37,788 bases of DNA. It comes from Peptacetobacter sp900539645 (GTDB lineage Bacteria; Bacillota; Clostridia; Peptostreptococcales; Peptostreptococcaceae). The notes below the pieces were generated by a model, which did not search any database, was not told the origin of the DNA, and was given only the letters and a program-made list of their open reading frames with translations. Positions 24,273-33,061 of this stretch are shown piece after piece. The stretch is taken from the NCBI RefSeq assembly GCF_047807365.1, contig NZ_JBLOUI010000024.1, positions 1 to 37,788 on the forward strand, written 5' to 3'. Positions within the stretch are counted from its first letter, which is position 1. Each line of letters opens with the position of its first letter. The position numbers were made by a program, and so were the translations under genes.

Positions 24273-25991
24273 TTATTTTTTTACTACTCCAGATTCTATA
24301 GCAGCATTTTTTACAGCTTCAGCTACGTTTTTAGCTACATTCTTATCAAATGCCATAGGTAATATATTTTCTGTACTTAATTCACTATCTGATACAGAAT
24401 TTGCTATTGCATATGCAGCTGCAACCTTCATTTCTTCATTTATATCTGTAGCTCTTACATCTAATGCACCTCTAAATATTCCTGGGAATGCAAGTACATT
24501 ATTTATCTGGTTAGGGAAATCTGATCTTCCTGTTCCAACTATAAATGCTCCACCTTCTTTAGCTTCATCAGGCATTATTTCAGGTGTAGGATTTGCCATA
24601 GCCATTATAATAGGCTTATCTCCCATAGTCTGAACCATTTCTTTTGTAAGCATTCCTGGTCTAGAAACACCTACAAAAACATCCTTACCTTTTATAACAT
24701 CTTTTAATAGACCTTTTTCTTTATTCTTATTTGTAACTTTAGCCATTTCAAGCTGAGCTTCATTTATTCCCTCATAATCCTCTGTTATAGCACCGAATCT
24801 ATCACAAAGTATTACATTTTTTACATTCATATTTAAAAGCATTTTTGCTATTGCTATTCCAGCAGAACCTGCCCCATTTATAACAACTTCTAGATCTTCT
24901 ACATTTTTACCTTCTATTAACTTAGTTGCATTTATAATCGCTGCAGATACAACTATTGCAGTACCATGCTGGTCATCGTGGAATACTGGTATATCTAGCT
25001 CTTCTTTTAATCTTCTTTCTATTTCAAAACATCTTGGAGCTGATATATCCTCTAAATTTATTCCTCCAAATACAGGTGCTATATTTTTAACTGTTCTAAC
25101 TATATCATCTACATCATTAGTATCTAAACATATTGGAAATGCTTCAACTCCAGCAAATTCCTTAAATAATATAGCCTTACCTTCCATTACAGGTATTCCA
25201 GCAGAGGCTCCTATATCTCCTAGACCTAAAACTGCACTACCATCGCTAACTATTGCAACCATATTTCCTTTTAATGTATATTTGTATACGTCATCTGGAT
25301 TTTCATGTATTTTTACGCAAGGTGCTGCTACACCTGGTGTATACGCTGTAGATAAGTCATCGCTATTTTTAACAGATATCTTACTAGACATCTGTACTTT
25401 TCCCCTGTTTTTTTCGTGTAATTCTAATGATAATGCTGAAAAATCTTTTTTCATAAATTTTTTTCTTCCTTCCTCATAGATATTATTTCCTTCAGAATCT
25501 ATTGCCACAGTTAGCTTTAAATTTTCTACTCTAAGTTTTCTAACCGCTTCTGCACCCAAATCATCATATGCTATTACTTCACATTCTTTTATAGAATCAG
25601 ATATATATGCTCCTGCACCACCAATAGCAGCTAGGTAAACTGCCTTATATTTTTTCATACCTTCTACTACCTTATCAGCTCTTTTTCCTTTTCCAATCAT
25701 AACCTTTAAACCTCTTTCAAGTAGAGGCACAGTTAAGTCATCCATTCTATAGCTAGTAGTAGGCCCTGCAGATCCTATCACTTCTCCTGGTTTTGATGGT
25801 GTAGGACCAACATAGTATATACCTTGTCCATCTGGATTAAATGGAAGTTTTTCTCCATTTTCAATAGCATTTATAAATCTTTTATGTGCCGCATCTCTTC
25901 CTGTGTAAATAACTCCACTTAATTCAACCATTTCTCCTACTTTTAAATCTAAAATATCTTCTGTAGTCAACGGCATTATTAGTTTTTTCAT
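24273..25991 (-). CDS. Fumarase beta-subunit / malic enzyme fusion
   Basis: 572 residues with two enzymes in one frame. Residues 1-180 are a class I fumarase beta subunit (LKVGEMVELSGVIYTGRDAAH, GSAGPTTSYRMDD, GKGKRADKVVEGM, AAIGGAGA). Residues 180-572 are a complete NAD(P)-dependent malic enzyme (AYTPGVAAPC, SDGSAVLGLGD, DDQHGTAIV, NGAGSAGIAIAK, MANPTPEIM). There is no linker: the beta domain's usual end EEGRKK runs straight into MKKDFSALSLELHEKN. With FumA it could carry fumarate to malate and on to pyruvate plus CO2. An internal ATG at 25452-25454 has AGGAAGG-type sequence upstream and might yield free malic enzyme. The main start has AAGGGGGG, directly after the fumA stop. Confidence 0.92.
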   Translation of the reverse strand: MKKLIMPLTTEDILDLKVGEMVELSGVIYTGRDAAHKRFINAIENGEKLPFNPDGQGIYYVGPTPSKPGEVIGSAGPTTSYRMDDLTVPLLERGLKVMIGKGKRADKVVEGMKKYKAVYLAAIGGAGAYISDSIKECEVIAYDDLGAEAVRKLRVENLKLTVAIDSEGNNIYEEGRKKFMKKDFSALSLELHEKNRGKVQMSSKISVKNSDDLSTAYTPGVAAPCVKIHENPDDVYKYTLKGNMVAIVSDGSAVLGLGDIGASAGIPVMEGKAILFKEFAGVEAFPICLDTNDVDDIVRTVKNIAPVFGGINLEDISAPRCFEIERRLKEELDIPVFHDDQHGTAIVVSAAIINATKLIEGKNVEDLEVVINGAGSAGIAIAKMLLNMNVKNVILCDRFGAITEDYEGINEAQLEMAKVTNKNKEKGLLKDVIKGKDVFVGVSRPGMLTKEMVQTMGDKPIIMAMANPTPEIMPDEAKEGGAFIVGTGRSDFPNQINNVLAFPGIFRGALDVRATDINEEMKVAAAYAIANSVSDSELSTENILPMAFDKNVAKNVAEAVKNAAIESGVVKK

Positions 25992-26003
25992 ATTAATCCC
26001 CCC

Positions 26004-26843
26004 TTATATAATAGCCTTCTTATGTCTTGATGCATGGCAATTTACATTTACCGCAACTGGAAGTCCAGCTATATGGGTAGGATACATTTCTATATTTACT
26101 CCTAAAGATGTAGTACTTCCTCCAAATCCCTGAGGTCCTATTCCCAAATTATTTATCTCTTCTAGTATTTCTTTTTCTAATTTTGCAATACTTTCATCTT
26201 CATTATGCTGACCTAGTTCTCTAAATAGAGCTTTTTTGGCTATTTCACAGCATTTATCCATAGTTCCACCTATACCAACTCCTATAACAGTTGGTGGACA
26301 TGGATTTGGACCAGCAGCTGATACAGTTTCTACTACAAATTTTTTTATTCCTTCTATTCCATCAGAAGGCTTTAGCATTTTTAAAGCACTCATATTTTCG
26401 CTTCCAAATCCCTTTGCTGCAAATTCTATTTCTATTTTATCACCTTTTACAAAATCATAGTGTATAACAGCAGGAGTATTGTCCTTTGTATTTACTCTAT
26501 CTAAAGGAGAAACTACAGATTTTCTCAAATATCCTTCAGTATATCCTTCAGATACACCTCTATTTATAGCTTCAGTAAGAGTTTCTCCTTCCACTATAAC
26601 ATCCTGACCTACTTTTACAAAAAATACAGCCATACCTGTATCTTGACAAATAGGAATATTTTTCTTCTCTGCTTTGTCAGCATTTTCAAGTAAAATATTT
26701 AAAATATTTTTACCTGTTTCACTTTTTTCTGTTTCTATACTCTTTTTAAGCCGATTTTTAACATCATCACCTAAGAATATAGCAGCCTCAATACACATAT
26801 CCTTTACGGTATCTGTTATAACTTTTGAATCTATTTTTCTCAT
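26004..26843 (-). CDS. fumA: Fumarate hydratase class I, alpha subunit
   Basis: Binds the 4Fe-4S cluster of the two-subunit fumarase; the beta part is the N-terminus of the next gene. 279 residues. Likely cluster ligands are Cys66 (PICQDTG), Cys182 (PNPCPPT) and Cys269 (NCHASRH), at about the spacing known for the family. The adjacent Cys198-Cys199 (DKCCE) is not expected to bind the cluster. GAAGGGAT precedes the ATG; the gap to the fusion gene is 12 bases. A tartrate dehydratase is the alternative within the family, but the malic enzyme fusion favours fumarate. Confidence 0.9.
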   Translation of the reverse strand: MRKIDSKVITDTVKDMCIEAAIFLGDDVKNRLKKSIETEKSETGKNILNILLENADKAEKKNIPICQDTGMAVFFVKVGQDVIVEGETLTEAINRGVSEGYTEGYLRKSVVSPLDRVNTKDNTPAVIHYDFVKGDKIEIEFAAKGFGSENMSALKMLKPSDGIEGIKKFVVETVSAAGPNPCPPTVIGVGIGGTMDKCCEIAKKALFRELGQHNEDESIAKLEKEILEEINNLGIGPQGFGGSTTSLGVNIEMYPTHIAGLPVAVNVNCHASRHKKAII

Positions 26844-26909
26844 TTTATCCCTTCTTTCAGAAATTAACGCTGGTAAACTATAATCTCTATCTTTTTTTAT
26901 TTTAGCTTT

Positions 26910-27395
26910 TTATTTTATAATATCTACAAATTCACATCCTACAATCTTTTCTAAATCTCTAGGTGCAAGCTCTACTTGATATCCAATCTTTCCTGCGCTG
27001 ACAATCATTGTTTCAAGCTCTAGCGCTGTATCATTTACAAATGTCTTGTACTGTTTTTTCATACCAATAGGAGAACATCCTCCTCTTATATATCCAGTAA
27101 CCTTGTTTATGTCCTTAACATGAATCATTTCTATATTCTTTTCTTTAGCTGCTTTGGCTGCTTTTTTCATATCTAAGGATTCTGCCACTGGTATAACAAA
27201 TACAAAGAACTCTTTACTATGCCCCTGAGCAACTAAAGTTTTATATACTTCTTTTTCATCTCTACCTATACTGTGGGCAACTGTAACACCGTCAACATGA
27301 TCTTTATCTACAGGATAAGTAAGCTCTTTATGTTCTATCTTATTAGAATCTAGTATTCTCATAGCATTGGTTTTTACTGCTTTAGCCTTTGCCAT
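26910..27395 (-). CDS. ybaK: Cys-tRNA(Pro)/Cys-tRNA(Cys) deacylase, YbaK family
   Basis: Clears mischarged Cys-tRNA(Pro). 161 residues from the ATG at 27395, which has GGGGGGAGAGG just upstream; an in-frame TTG at 27410 lies before this site and is rejected. Family markers: KTNAMRILD at the N-terminus, the catalytic-lysine segment EVYKTLVAQG, and IRGGCSPIGMKK. Normal length. Gap to ygiQ is 39 bases, to fumA 66. Confidence 0.92.
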   Translation of the reverse strand: MAKAKAVKTNAMRILDSNKIEHKELTYPVDKDHVDGVTVAHSIGRDEKEVYKTLVAQGHSKEFFVFVIPVAESLDMKKAAKAAKEKNIEMIHVKDINKVTGYIRGGCSPIGMKKQYKTFVNDTALELETMIVSAGKIGYQVELAPRDLEKIVGCEFVDIIK

Positions 27396-27434
27396 ATCCT
27401 CTCCCCCCAATCGTACTTCAATTTTTCTATATAG

Positions 27435-29441
27435 TTATCTTCTTTTCTTTCTAGATTTAGAATTTCCATTGGATTTTCTATCATTATATGAATTTGAAGA
27501 TGAATTCTTTCCTCTACTTGATTTTCCTCTTGAATTATTTCGCGAGCTATTATCTTTGGAATTTCTTCTTGATGAATTTTTTCCACCCTTAGAATTTTTA
27601 CCTTTTCCTCCAGAGTTTCCTCTTTCTTCATAGCTCCAATCACCTTTTCTAGGTTTTATCAGACAATTTCTACCGTATCCAATTAAATCCTCTCTATTAG
27701 CCTTTACAAGTGCTTCATGCACTAAATCGTAATTTTTAGGATTTGAGAACTGAAGAAGTGCTCTCTGCATAGCCTTTTCATGTCTATCTTTTGGAATATA
27801 CACAGGTTTCATATCTATTGGATTAAGTCCTGTATAGTACATTGCTGTAGAAAGAGTTCCCGGTGTAGGATAGAAATCCTGTACCTGTTCTGGCTGGTAG
27901 TGTGTATCTCTTAAAAACTCTGCCAATTCTATAGCATCATCTAATTCACATCCTGGATGACTAGACATTAAATACGGTATTAAATACTGTTTTAATCCTA
28001 GTTTTTCGTTTATATCAAAGAATTTTTTTCTAAAACTATTGTAAGTCTTTCCAGCTGGTTTTTGCATATAATCTAACACTCTTTCAGAGATATGTTCTGG
28101 AGCAACCTTTAGCTGTCCACTTACATGATATTTTATAAGCTCATTTAAAAATTTATCATTTTTCTCTGCCATAACGAAATCATATCTTATACCAGATCTT
28201 ACAAATACCTTTTTAACACCTTCAATACTTCTAACTTTTCTAAGTAAGTCTATATAGTCGCTGTGGTCTGCATTAAGATTTTTACATGGTGATGGATATA
28301 AACACTGTCTATGTTTACAAGTACCATGTTTTAACTGCTTCTTACATGCAGGCTCTCTAAAGTCTGCAGTAGGTCCACCAACATCGTGAATATAACCTTT
28401 GAAATCAGGCATTTTTGTCATTTCTTTTGCTTCTCTTATTATCGACTCTTTACTTCTACTCTGAATCATTCTTCCCTGATGGAATGTTATAGCACAGAAT
28501 GAACAACTTCCAAAACAACCTCTATTACTTACAATACTGAATTTAACTTCATTTATAGCCGGAATTCCGCCGTCTTTTTCGTATATAGGATGATAATTCT
28601 TCTGATACGGAAGGTCATACACTCTATCTAGCTCTTCTCTAGTAAGAGGTCTTTCAGGAACATTTTGTACTAGATATTTATCTCCGTGCTGCTGAACTAT
28701 AATCTTTCCTCTTATAGGATCCTGTTCTTCATACTGAACTTTAAATGCCTCTGCATATTTTCTCTTATCAGAAACAGTTTCCTCATGAGAAGGAATTACA
28801 ACATAATCTCCGTATATTTCATCTAATGAATCAGCTAAATAGCAAGTCCCATTTATATGTCTTATATATTTAGGATCAAAACCATCATTTAAAGCGTCTG
28901 CAACCTCTACTATCTGCTTTTCACTCATTCCATAAACTAATAAATCAGCTCCACTATCTACTAGTATAGAATTTCTAACTCTATCATTCCAATAATCGTA
29001 ATGAGAAAATCTTCTTAAACTAGCTTCTATACCACCTATTACAACTGGAATATCTCCATAAATTTCTCTTATTTTATTACAATAAACTATAACTGCTCTA
29101 TCTGGTCTTTTTCCCATTTTGCCACCAGGAGAATATAAATCCTTATCTCTTCTCCTTTTACTTACAGAATAGTGGTTTACCATAGAGTCCATATTACCTG
29201 AGTTTACTAAAAATCCAAGTCTTGGTCTGCCAAACTTCATAAAATCATCGTTCTTTTTCCAGTCTGGTTGTGATATTATACCTATTTTGTATCCTGCATC
29301 TTCCAATACTCTAGATATAATCGCTGTTCCAAAGCTGTGATGGTCTACATATGCATCACCTGTAACAAGTGCAAAGTCAACCTCTTCCCAACCTCTTTCT
29401 AGCATATCTTCTCTGCATATAGGTAAAAATTTATTTTTCAC
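27435..29441 (-). CDS. YgiQ family radical SAM protein with basic low-complexity tail
   Basis: 668 residues. The radical SAM cluster motif is C309-x3-C313-x2-C316 in SNRGCFGSCSFCAITFHQG. The N-terminal third (about residues 5-60) holds the family's WEEVDFALVTGDAYVDHHSF segment. Substrate unknown in the family. Residues from about 606 to the end are an Asn/Ser/Lys/Arg/Gly-rich tail ending in SRKKRR, likely disordered and possibly RNA-binding. The start is GTG at 29441, supported by AGGAGGTGG a few bases upstream. It sits 11 bases after the hotdog gene. Confidence 0.9.
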   Translation of the reverse strand: MKNKFLPICREDMLERGWEEVDFALVTGDAYVDHHSFGTAIISRVLEDAGYKIGIISQPDWKKNDDFMKFGRPRLGFLVNSGNMDSMVNHYSVSKRRRDKDLYSPGGKMGKRPDRAVIVYCNKIREIYGDIPVVIGGIEASLRRFSHYDYWNDRVRNSILVDSGADLLVYGMSEKQIVEVADALNDGFDPKYIRHINGTCYLADSLDEIYGDYVVIPSHEETVSDKRKYAEAFKVQYEEQDPIRGKIIVQQHGDKYLVQNVPERPLTREELDRVYDLPYQKNYHPIYEKDGGIPAINEVKFSIVSNRGCFGSCSFCAITFHQGRMIQSRSKESIIREAKEMTKMPDFKGYIHDVGGPTADFREPACKKQLKHGTCKHRQCLYPSPCKNLNADHSDYIDLLRKVRSIEGVKKVFVRSGIRYDFVMAEKNDKFLNELIKYHVSGQLKVAPEHISERVLDYMQKPAGKTYNSFRKKFFDINEKLGLKQYLIPYLMSSHPGCELDDAIELAEFLRDTHYQPEQVQDFYPTPGTLSTAMYYTGLNPIDMKPVYIPKDRHEKAMQRALLQFSNPKNYDLVHEALVKANREDLIGYGRNCLIKPRKGDWSYEERGNSGGKGKNSKGGKNSSRRNSKDNSSRNNSRGKSSRGKNSSSNSYNDRKSNGNSKSRKKRR

Positions 29442-29452
29442 TAAACCACCTC

Positions 29453-29998
29453 CTATTTTTTATCGTGTTTCTTTTTATCTTTAATATCCGGAATTTCTAT
29501 CTCTTTAACATCATCTGGATCTTCAAACCATTCTTCTTCACAGAAAAAGCTTCCATCTGTAATTTTGTCCACAGCCATCTTCATATACTTACCATGAGCA
29601 GTAGCTGCAATTTCTCCATTTTCAAGAATTATTTCTCCAGTTCCTTCAAACAATTTTCTATTTTCTTTTTCTATTCTTCCTATTACATAAATCTTTGAAT
29701 CTGTTGGAACTGGCTTTTTATATTTAATTTCTAGGGAAACAGTTACTCCCCACACTTCTTCATTTCCTATGCTAACAGCTCTACCTATAGTTTCATCTAA
29801 TAAAGCTGCAGAAATTCCACCATGAACTCTTCCAGGATAACTCTGATGTTCATCTAGTGTATGACATACACATAATAATTCACCATTTTCTAGCTCATAA
29901 AAACTAGATTTTAGCCCTAAATCATTCTGATTTCCACATACTATACATTTTCTTCCTATATTTTGCTTCTTTAAAACTTTATAATTCAAAAAAATCAT
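29453..29998 (-). CDS. PaaI-type hotdog thioesterase
   Basis: Acyl-CoA thioesterase family. 181 residues from the ATG at 29998. The hotdog signature is seen as YPGRVHGGISAALLDETIGRA, with WGVTVSLEIKYKKPVP following. The N-terminus carries CIVCG and LLCVCH, common in clostridial members and possibly metal-binding. A C-terminal Asp/Glu/Lys tail (after about residue 150) extends beyond the domain. The start is uncertain: GTG at 30004, ATG at 29998, or TTG at 29989. Only the TTG has a well-spaced GGAG. Confidence 0.8.
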   Translation of the reverse strand: MIFLNYKVLKKQNIGRKCIVCGNQNDLGLKSSFYELENGELLCVCHTLDEHQSYPGRVHGGISAALLDETIGRAVSIGNEEVWGVTVSLEIKYKKPVPTDSKIYVIGRIEKENRKLFEGTGEIILENGEIAATAHGKYMKMAVDKITDGSFFCEEEWFEDPDDVKEIEIPDIKDKKKHDKK

Positions 29999-30009
29999 CT
30001 CCACATTAA

Positions 30010-30750
30010 TTAAAATCTAATTGCATTCATTGAAATACTCATAACAACAAAAACAATTCCTATTACTCTAATCATAAATACAATAGTGTATTCTATTATG
30101 CCTTCACTAAATTTCTTTTTAAGTCTAAAAATTTCCTCTGGATACACAAAAAGTATTACACCTATAAAAGTCATCGCTAATGGTATAATAACTATATTTT
30201 GAGTATTCATCATATTCATTTCTCTAGAATGATACATTATCGCTGATTCTATAAATCTATACTCAAATGGAACCTTACTATCGTATTTAAAATTGTATTC
30301 TAGTTCGCCACTTTCTTTTGAAATAGAAACAGCTGATTTTAAAAGTTCATTGTGTAATTTATCATCCATTACGAACTTATTTCCATTAAATAATTTCATA
30401 ACAACTGTATTCTTAGAGTCATTTGTACTTATATATGTAGCTACTTGTTTTCCATCTTTTTTTAATTCATAGTCACTATTATATCTACCTGTTAAGTACA
30501 TCTCCTCATTTTCCATTTCATCTACAACTTTTCTGGTTTCAGTTAGTTCATAAATTGTCCCATCCTCACATTTTATCCTAGATGTATTATCCTGAGTTCC
30601 CATATATCTATACATTTTTCCATCTATTGAAAAAGATTCATAAGAAATATACTCTCTACTTATAAAGAATATATTTAACATTACTGTAACAAGCATTATT
30701 ATAGAAAATACCTTTTCTTTCCCTATTTTTCTCAAAACCTTCTCTAGCAT
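30010..30750 (-). CDS. Membrane protein of unknown function
   Basis: 246 residues, not recognised. One membrane helix near residues 15-32, a large polar region (about 33-180) likely outside the cell, and two helices near the C-terminus (about 184-205 and 220-243). No catalytic motif or Cys pair. AGGAGTG precedes the ATG. Its tight spacing (32 bases to the PHP gene, 11 to the thioesterase) suggests co-expression, but this says little about function. Confidence 0.7.
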   Translation of the reverse strand: MLEKVLRKIGKEKVFSIIMLVTVMLNIFFISREYISYESFSIDGKMYRYMGTQDNTSRIKCEDGTIYELTETRKVVDEMENEEMYLTGRYNSDYELKKDGKQVATYISTNDSKNTVVMKLFNGNKFVMDDKLHNELLKSAVSISKESGELEYNFKYDSKVPFEYRFIESAIMYHSREMNMMNTQNIVIIPLAMTFIGVILFVYPEEIFRLKKKFSEGIIEYTIVFMIRVIGIVFVVMSISMNAIRF

Positions 30751-30782
30751 TATTTCACTCCTGCACCACTAAATATCACTAT

Positions 30783-31502
30783 CTAAAAGTCTATTCCAAA
30801 AAATTCCACAATCTGATCTTCCCAATAATTTATAACTAATTCTTCTGGGAATTCTAATTCATTTATCAGTTTCTCACAGTTTTCAAATTTTCCAATTGAG
30901 TAACAGATATGTGAGTCTGATCCAAATATAACTCTTGCATTATATTTTTTGCAGTACTCAAACATTTCTGCATAGTTTTTATTCGCTCCTTTTCTAGAGC
31001 TAGTTGGATTTAATGATGTATTATTTACTTCTAATAGAATATTTTTTTCAGCCGCTTTTTTTACAACTGCTTCATAATCTATCGGATATCTATCATCATC
31101 TGGATGTCCTATCATCTTCACAAATGGATTGTCCATAACATTTAAAAGGGCTCTTGTATTTTCTTCTTTAGTTCCTGGAACTATACAAGGATTATGTAGA
31201 CTTGCTATTGCATAATCTAATTTTTTTAAATCATAATCTGATATGTCTATTCTTCCATTAAAATCTAATATATTTGCCTCTATTCCTCTTAATATCTTCA
31301 CATTTCCAACCTGTCTAGGTATTACCTTTAAATTGTGGAAGAAATATTCATGAGGTCCGCCTGGCATTTTAATTCCATGTTCAGATATACCTAAAAATTT
31401 AAGACCTATTTCATTTGCTTCATCTATATTTTCTTTAACTGTGCTATATGCATGCCCACCAAAAACTGTATGAGTATGCATATCTATTATTGCTTTTTTC
31501 AT
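30783..31502 (-). CDS. PHP-domain phosphoesterase (YcdX-like)
   Basis: Metal-dependent phosphatase of the PHP superfamily. 239 residues. Metal ligands appear in order: DMHTHT at 7-12, SEHGIK, GIEAN, SLHNP, GHPDDDRYP and FGSDSH. Closest to the YcdX/YcdX-like phosphatases; the substrate is unknown. GGAGG lies 10 bases before the ATG and only a few bases after the T-run of the hairpin at 31526-31565. First gene of the long run down to 24273. Confidence 0.88.
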   Translation of the reverse strand: MKKAIIDMHTHTVFGGHAYSTVKENIDEANEIGLKFLGISEHGIKMPGGPHEYFFHNLKVIPRQVGNVKILRGIEANILDFNGRIDISDYDLKKLDYAIASLHNPCIVPGTKEENTRALLNVMDNPFVKMIGHPDDDRYPIDYEAVVKKAAEKNILLEVNNTSLNPTSSRKGANKNYAEMFEYCKKYNARVIFGSDSHICYSIGKFENCEKLINELEFPEELVINYWEDQIVEFFGIDF

Positions 31503-31525
31503 AAATCATTTTCCTCCTATAAAAG

Positions 31526-31565
31526 AAGGCTGCCTTAATCCTGTATCGGGATACAAAGCAGCCTT
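31526..31565 (-). terminator. Terminator or attenuator before the PHP gene
   Basis: On minus, AAGGCTGC / GCAGCCTT stem enclosing a GTATC-CC-GATAC inner hairpin, then CTTTTAT running straight into AGGAGG. It may end the S1 gene message or act as an attenuator of the PHP operon. Confidence 0.65.
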
Positions 31566-31578
31566 ATTATCTCTCCAA

Positions 31579-31594
31579 ATGCAGAATCCTGCAT
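31579..31594 (-). repeat. Small hairpin upstream of the PHP-gene attenuator
   Basis: ATGCAG / CTGCAT, 6 bp, 4-base loop, 13 bases before the larger hairpin. Both share CAGGATT. A TTTACA-17-TAAATA promoter (31602-31630, minus) would start transcription just ahead of it, making a two-hairpin leader. Confidence 0.35.
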
Positions 31595-31647
31595 ATTTAA
31601 ATATTTATTTTTAGTTTTATAAACTGTAAATTTTATTTATTTTATTA

Positions 31648-32919
31648 TTATTCAACATCTAAATCTTTGAATTTATCTTTGAATAATTCTCCAAGGCTTC
31701 CTAGTGAGTCTTCAACTTCAAGATATTCACTTATATCTTCTTCTGGTTCTCTTTCAGCTTCTACTTTAGAAACTTTCATTCTTCTATTTTTGTAGCTGAA
31801 TTCGATTACTTTAACTTTTATTTCATCTCCTTCATTAACTACATTGTGAACTTTAAGAACTCTATCTTCACTAAGTTCGCTTATTGGTAGGTAAGCTTCT
31901 ACATAATCTCTAACTTTAACAAATGCTCCACTTTCTATTATTCTTAATACTTCAACATTTATTATATCTCCAACAGATATTTCTTCAGAAGCTATTTTCC
32001 AAGGATCATTGTTTATATCTTTTAAAGCTAAACCGAATTTTCTATTTTCCTGGTCTATATTAAGAACGTAAACTTCTACTTCCTGTCCTTCTGTTACGAA
32101 ATCTTCTACATTTTTTACTCTATCCCAAGATAAATTATTTCTGTGAACTAAACCTTCTATACCACCGATATCAACAAATGCTCCGTATGGCATTATTTTA
32201 GTTACTTTACCTTCTTTTTTCTGTCCAACTTCAAGAGCATCAAACATAGCTTCTTTTTCAGCTTTTACTCTAGCTCTTTCTGCAGCTTTTTCTTCTCTTA
32301 TTCTAGCTCTTTCTGCTTCTCTTTCAGCTTTTATTCTAGCATTTCTTTCTGCTCTTTCTTTGTCTAATCTTTCCTGAAGTACTTCTCTTCTTGAAGCTAC
32401 AGCTCTGTTTCTTCTAGCATCAAGTTCCTTAACGTATACTTCTAAAGTTTTTCCTACATAGTTTTTAGTATCCTGAACAAATTTAGTATCTAACTGAGAT
32501 ATTGGTATGAATAATTCCTGAGTTTTGTAAGTAGCAAATATACCTCTGTCTATTGCTTTTGTTCCTTCTACTGTTAATATTGTGTGGTTTTCTAAAGCTT
32601 CTTTTAATTCAGCATAGTCTACTTTTTTATCAGCTGCTAATTTAGATATTGTAATAGTTGTATCTTTCTGTCTAACATTAGTTATAACACCAGTTATTTC
32701 ATCACCGATTTTATAAACTTCATCAGCGTATTTTCCTTTTTCTAAGTTTAATTCTGATACTGGTATTAATCCTTCAAATCCAGCACAGTCTTCTAATTCT
32801 AATTTTATTTCTTCATTATCTATTGATGTTACTTTTCCTGTTATAGTCGCACCTATATTTATTTTTTCCATTTCCTGATCCTGAAGATCAAGCATTTCTT
32901 GCATAGTTAATTCTTCCAT
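31648..32919 (-). CDS. Ribosomal protein S1-type RNA-binding protein, four S1 domains
   Basis: 423 residues from the ATG at 32919 (GAAAGGAAG upstream; an earlier TTG at 32937 overlaps that site). Four S1/OB domains in order: about 19-95, 103-175, 230-300 and 315-385. Domains two and three are joined by a roughly 50-residue Arg/Glu/Ala/Lys-rich stretch (178-229), likely one long charged helix. C-terminus acidic. Firmicute S1 homologues of this kind bind mRNA and may help translation initiation. The gene could be called rpsA, but the clostridial proteins are divergent from E. coli S1 (six domains). Confidence 0.85.
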   Translation of the reverse strand: MEELTMQEMLDLQDQEMEKINIGATITGKVTSIDNEEIKLELEDCAGFEGLIPVSELNLEKGKYADEVYKIGDEITGVITNVRQKDTTITISKLAADKKVDYAELKEALENHTILTVEGTKAIDRGIFATYKTQELFIPISQLDTKFVQDTKNYVGKTLEVYVKELDARRNRAVASRREVLQERLDKERAERNARIKAEREAERARIREEKAAERARVKAEKEAMFDALEVGQKKEGKVTKIMPYGAFVDIGGIEGLVHRNNLSWDRVKNVEDFVTEGQEVEVYVLNIDQENRKFGLALKDINNDPWKIASEEISVGDIINVEVLRIIESGAFVKVRDYVEAYLPISELSEDRVLKVHNVVNEGDEIKVKVIEFSYKNRRMKVSKVEAEREPEEDISEYLEVEDSLGSLGELFKDKFKDLDVE

Positions 32920-32957
32920 TTTGAAACTTCCTTTCAAGTAAAATTTTCATATTTAAT

Positions 32958-32966
32958 ATTATACCA
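32958..32966 (-). promoter_or_regulatory. Extended -10 promoter of the S1 gene
   Basis: TGGTATAAT on minus, with no good -35 match at 16-18 bases. Start point near 32950, giving a leader of about 30 nt. Confidence 0.45.
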
Positions 32967-33061
32967 TTTTTTTATTACATTCTGTTGATTTTTTGTTATA
33001 TTATTACATTTTAATCTGTATTTTTTATCAATACATTTTACATTGTAAAAATATATAATAT

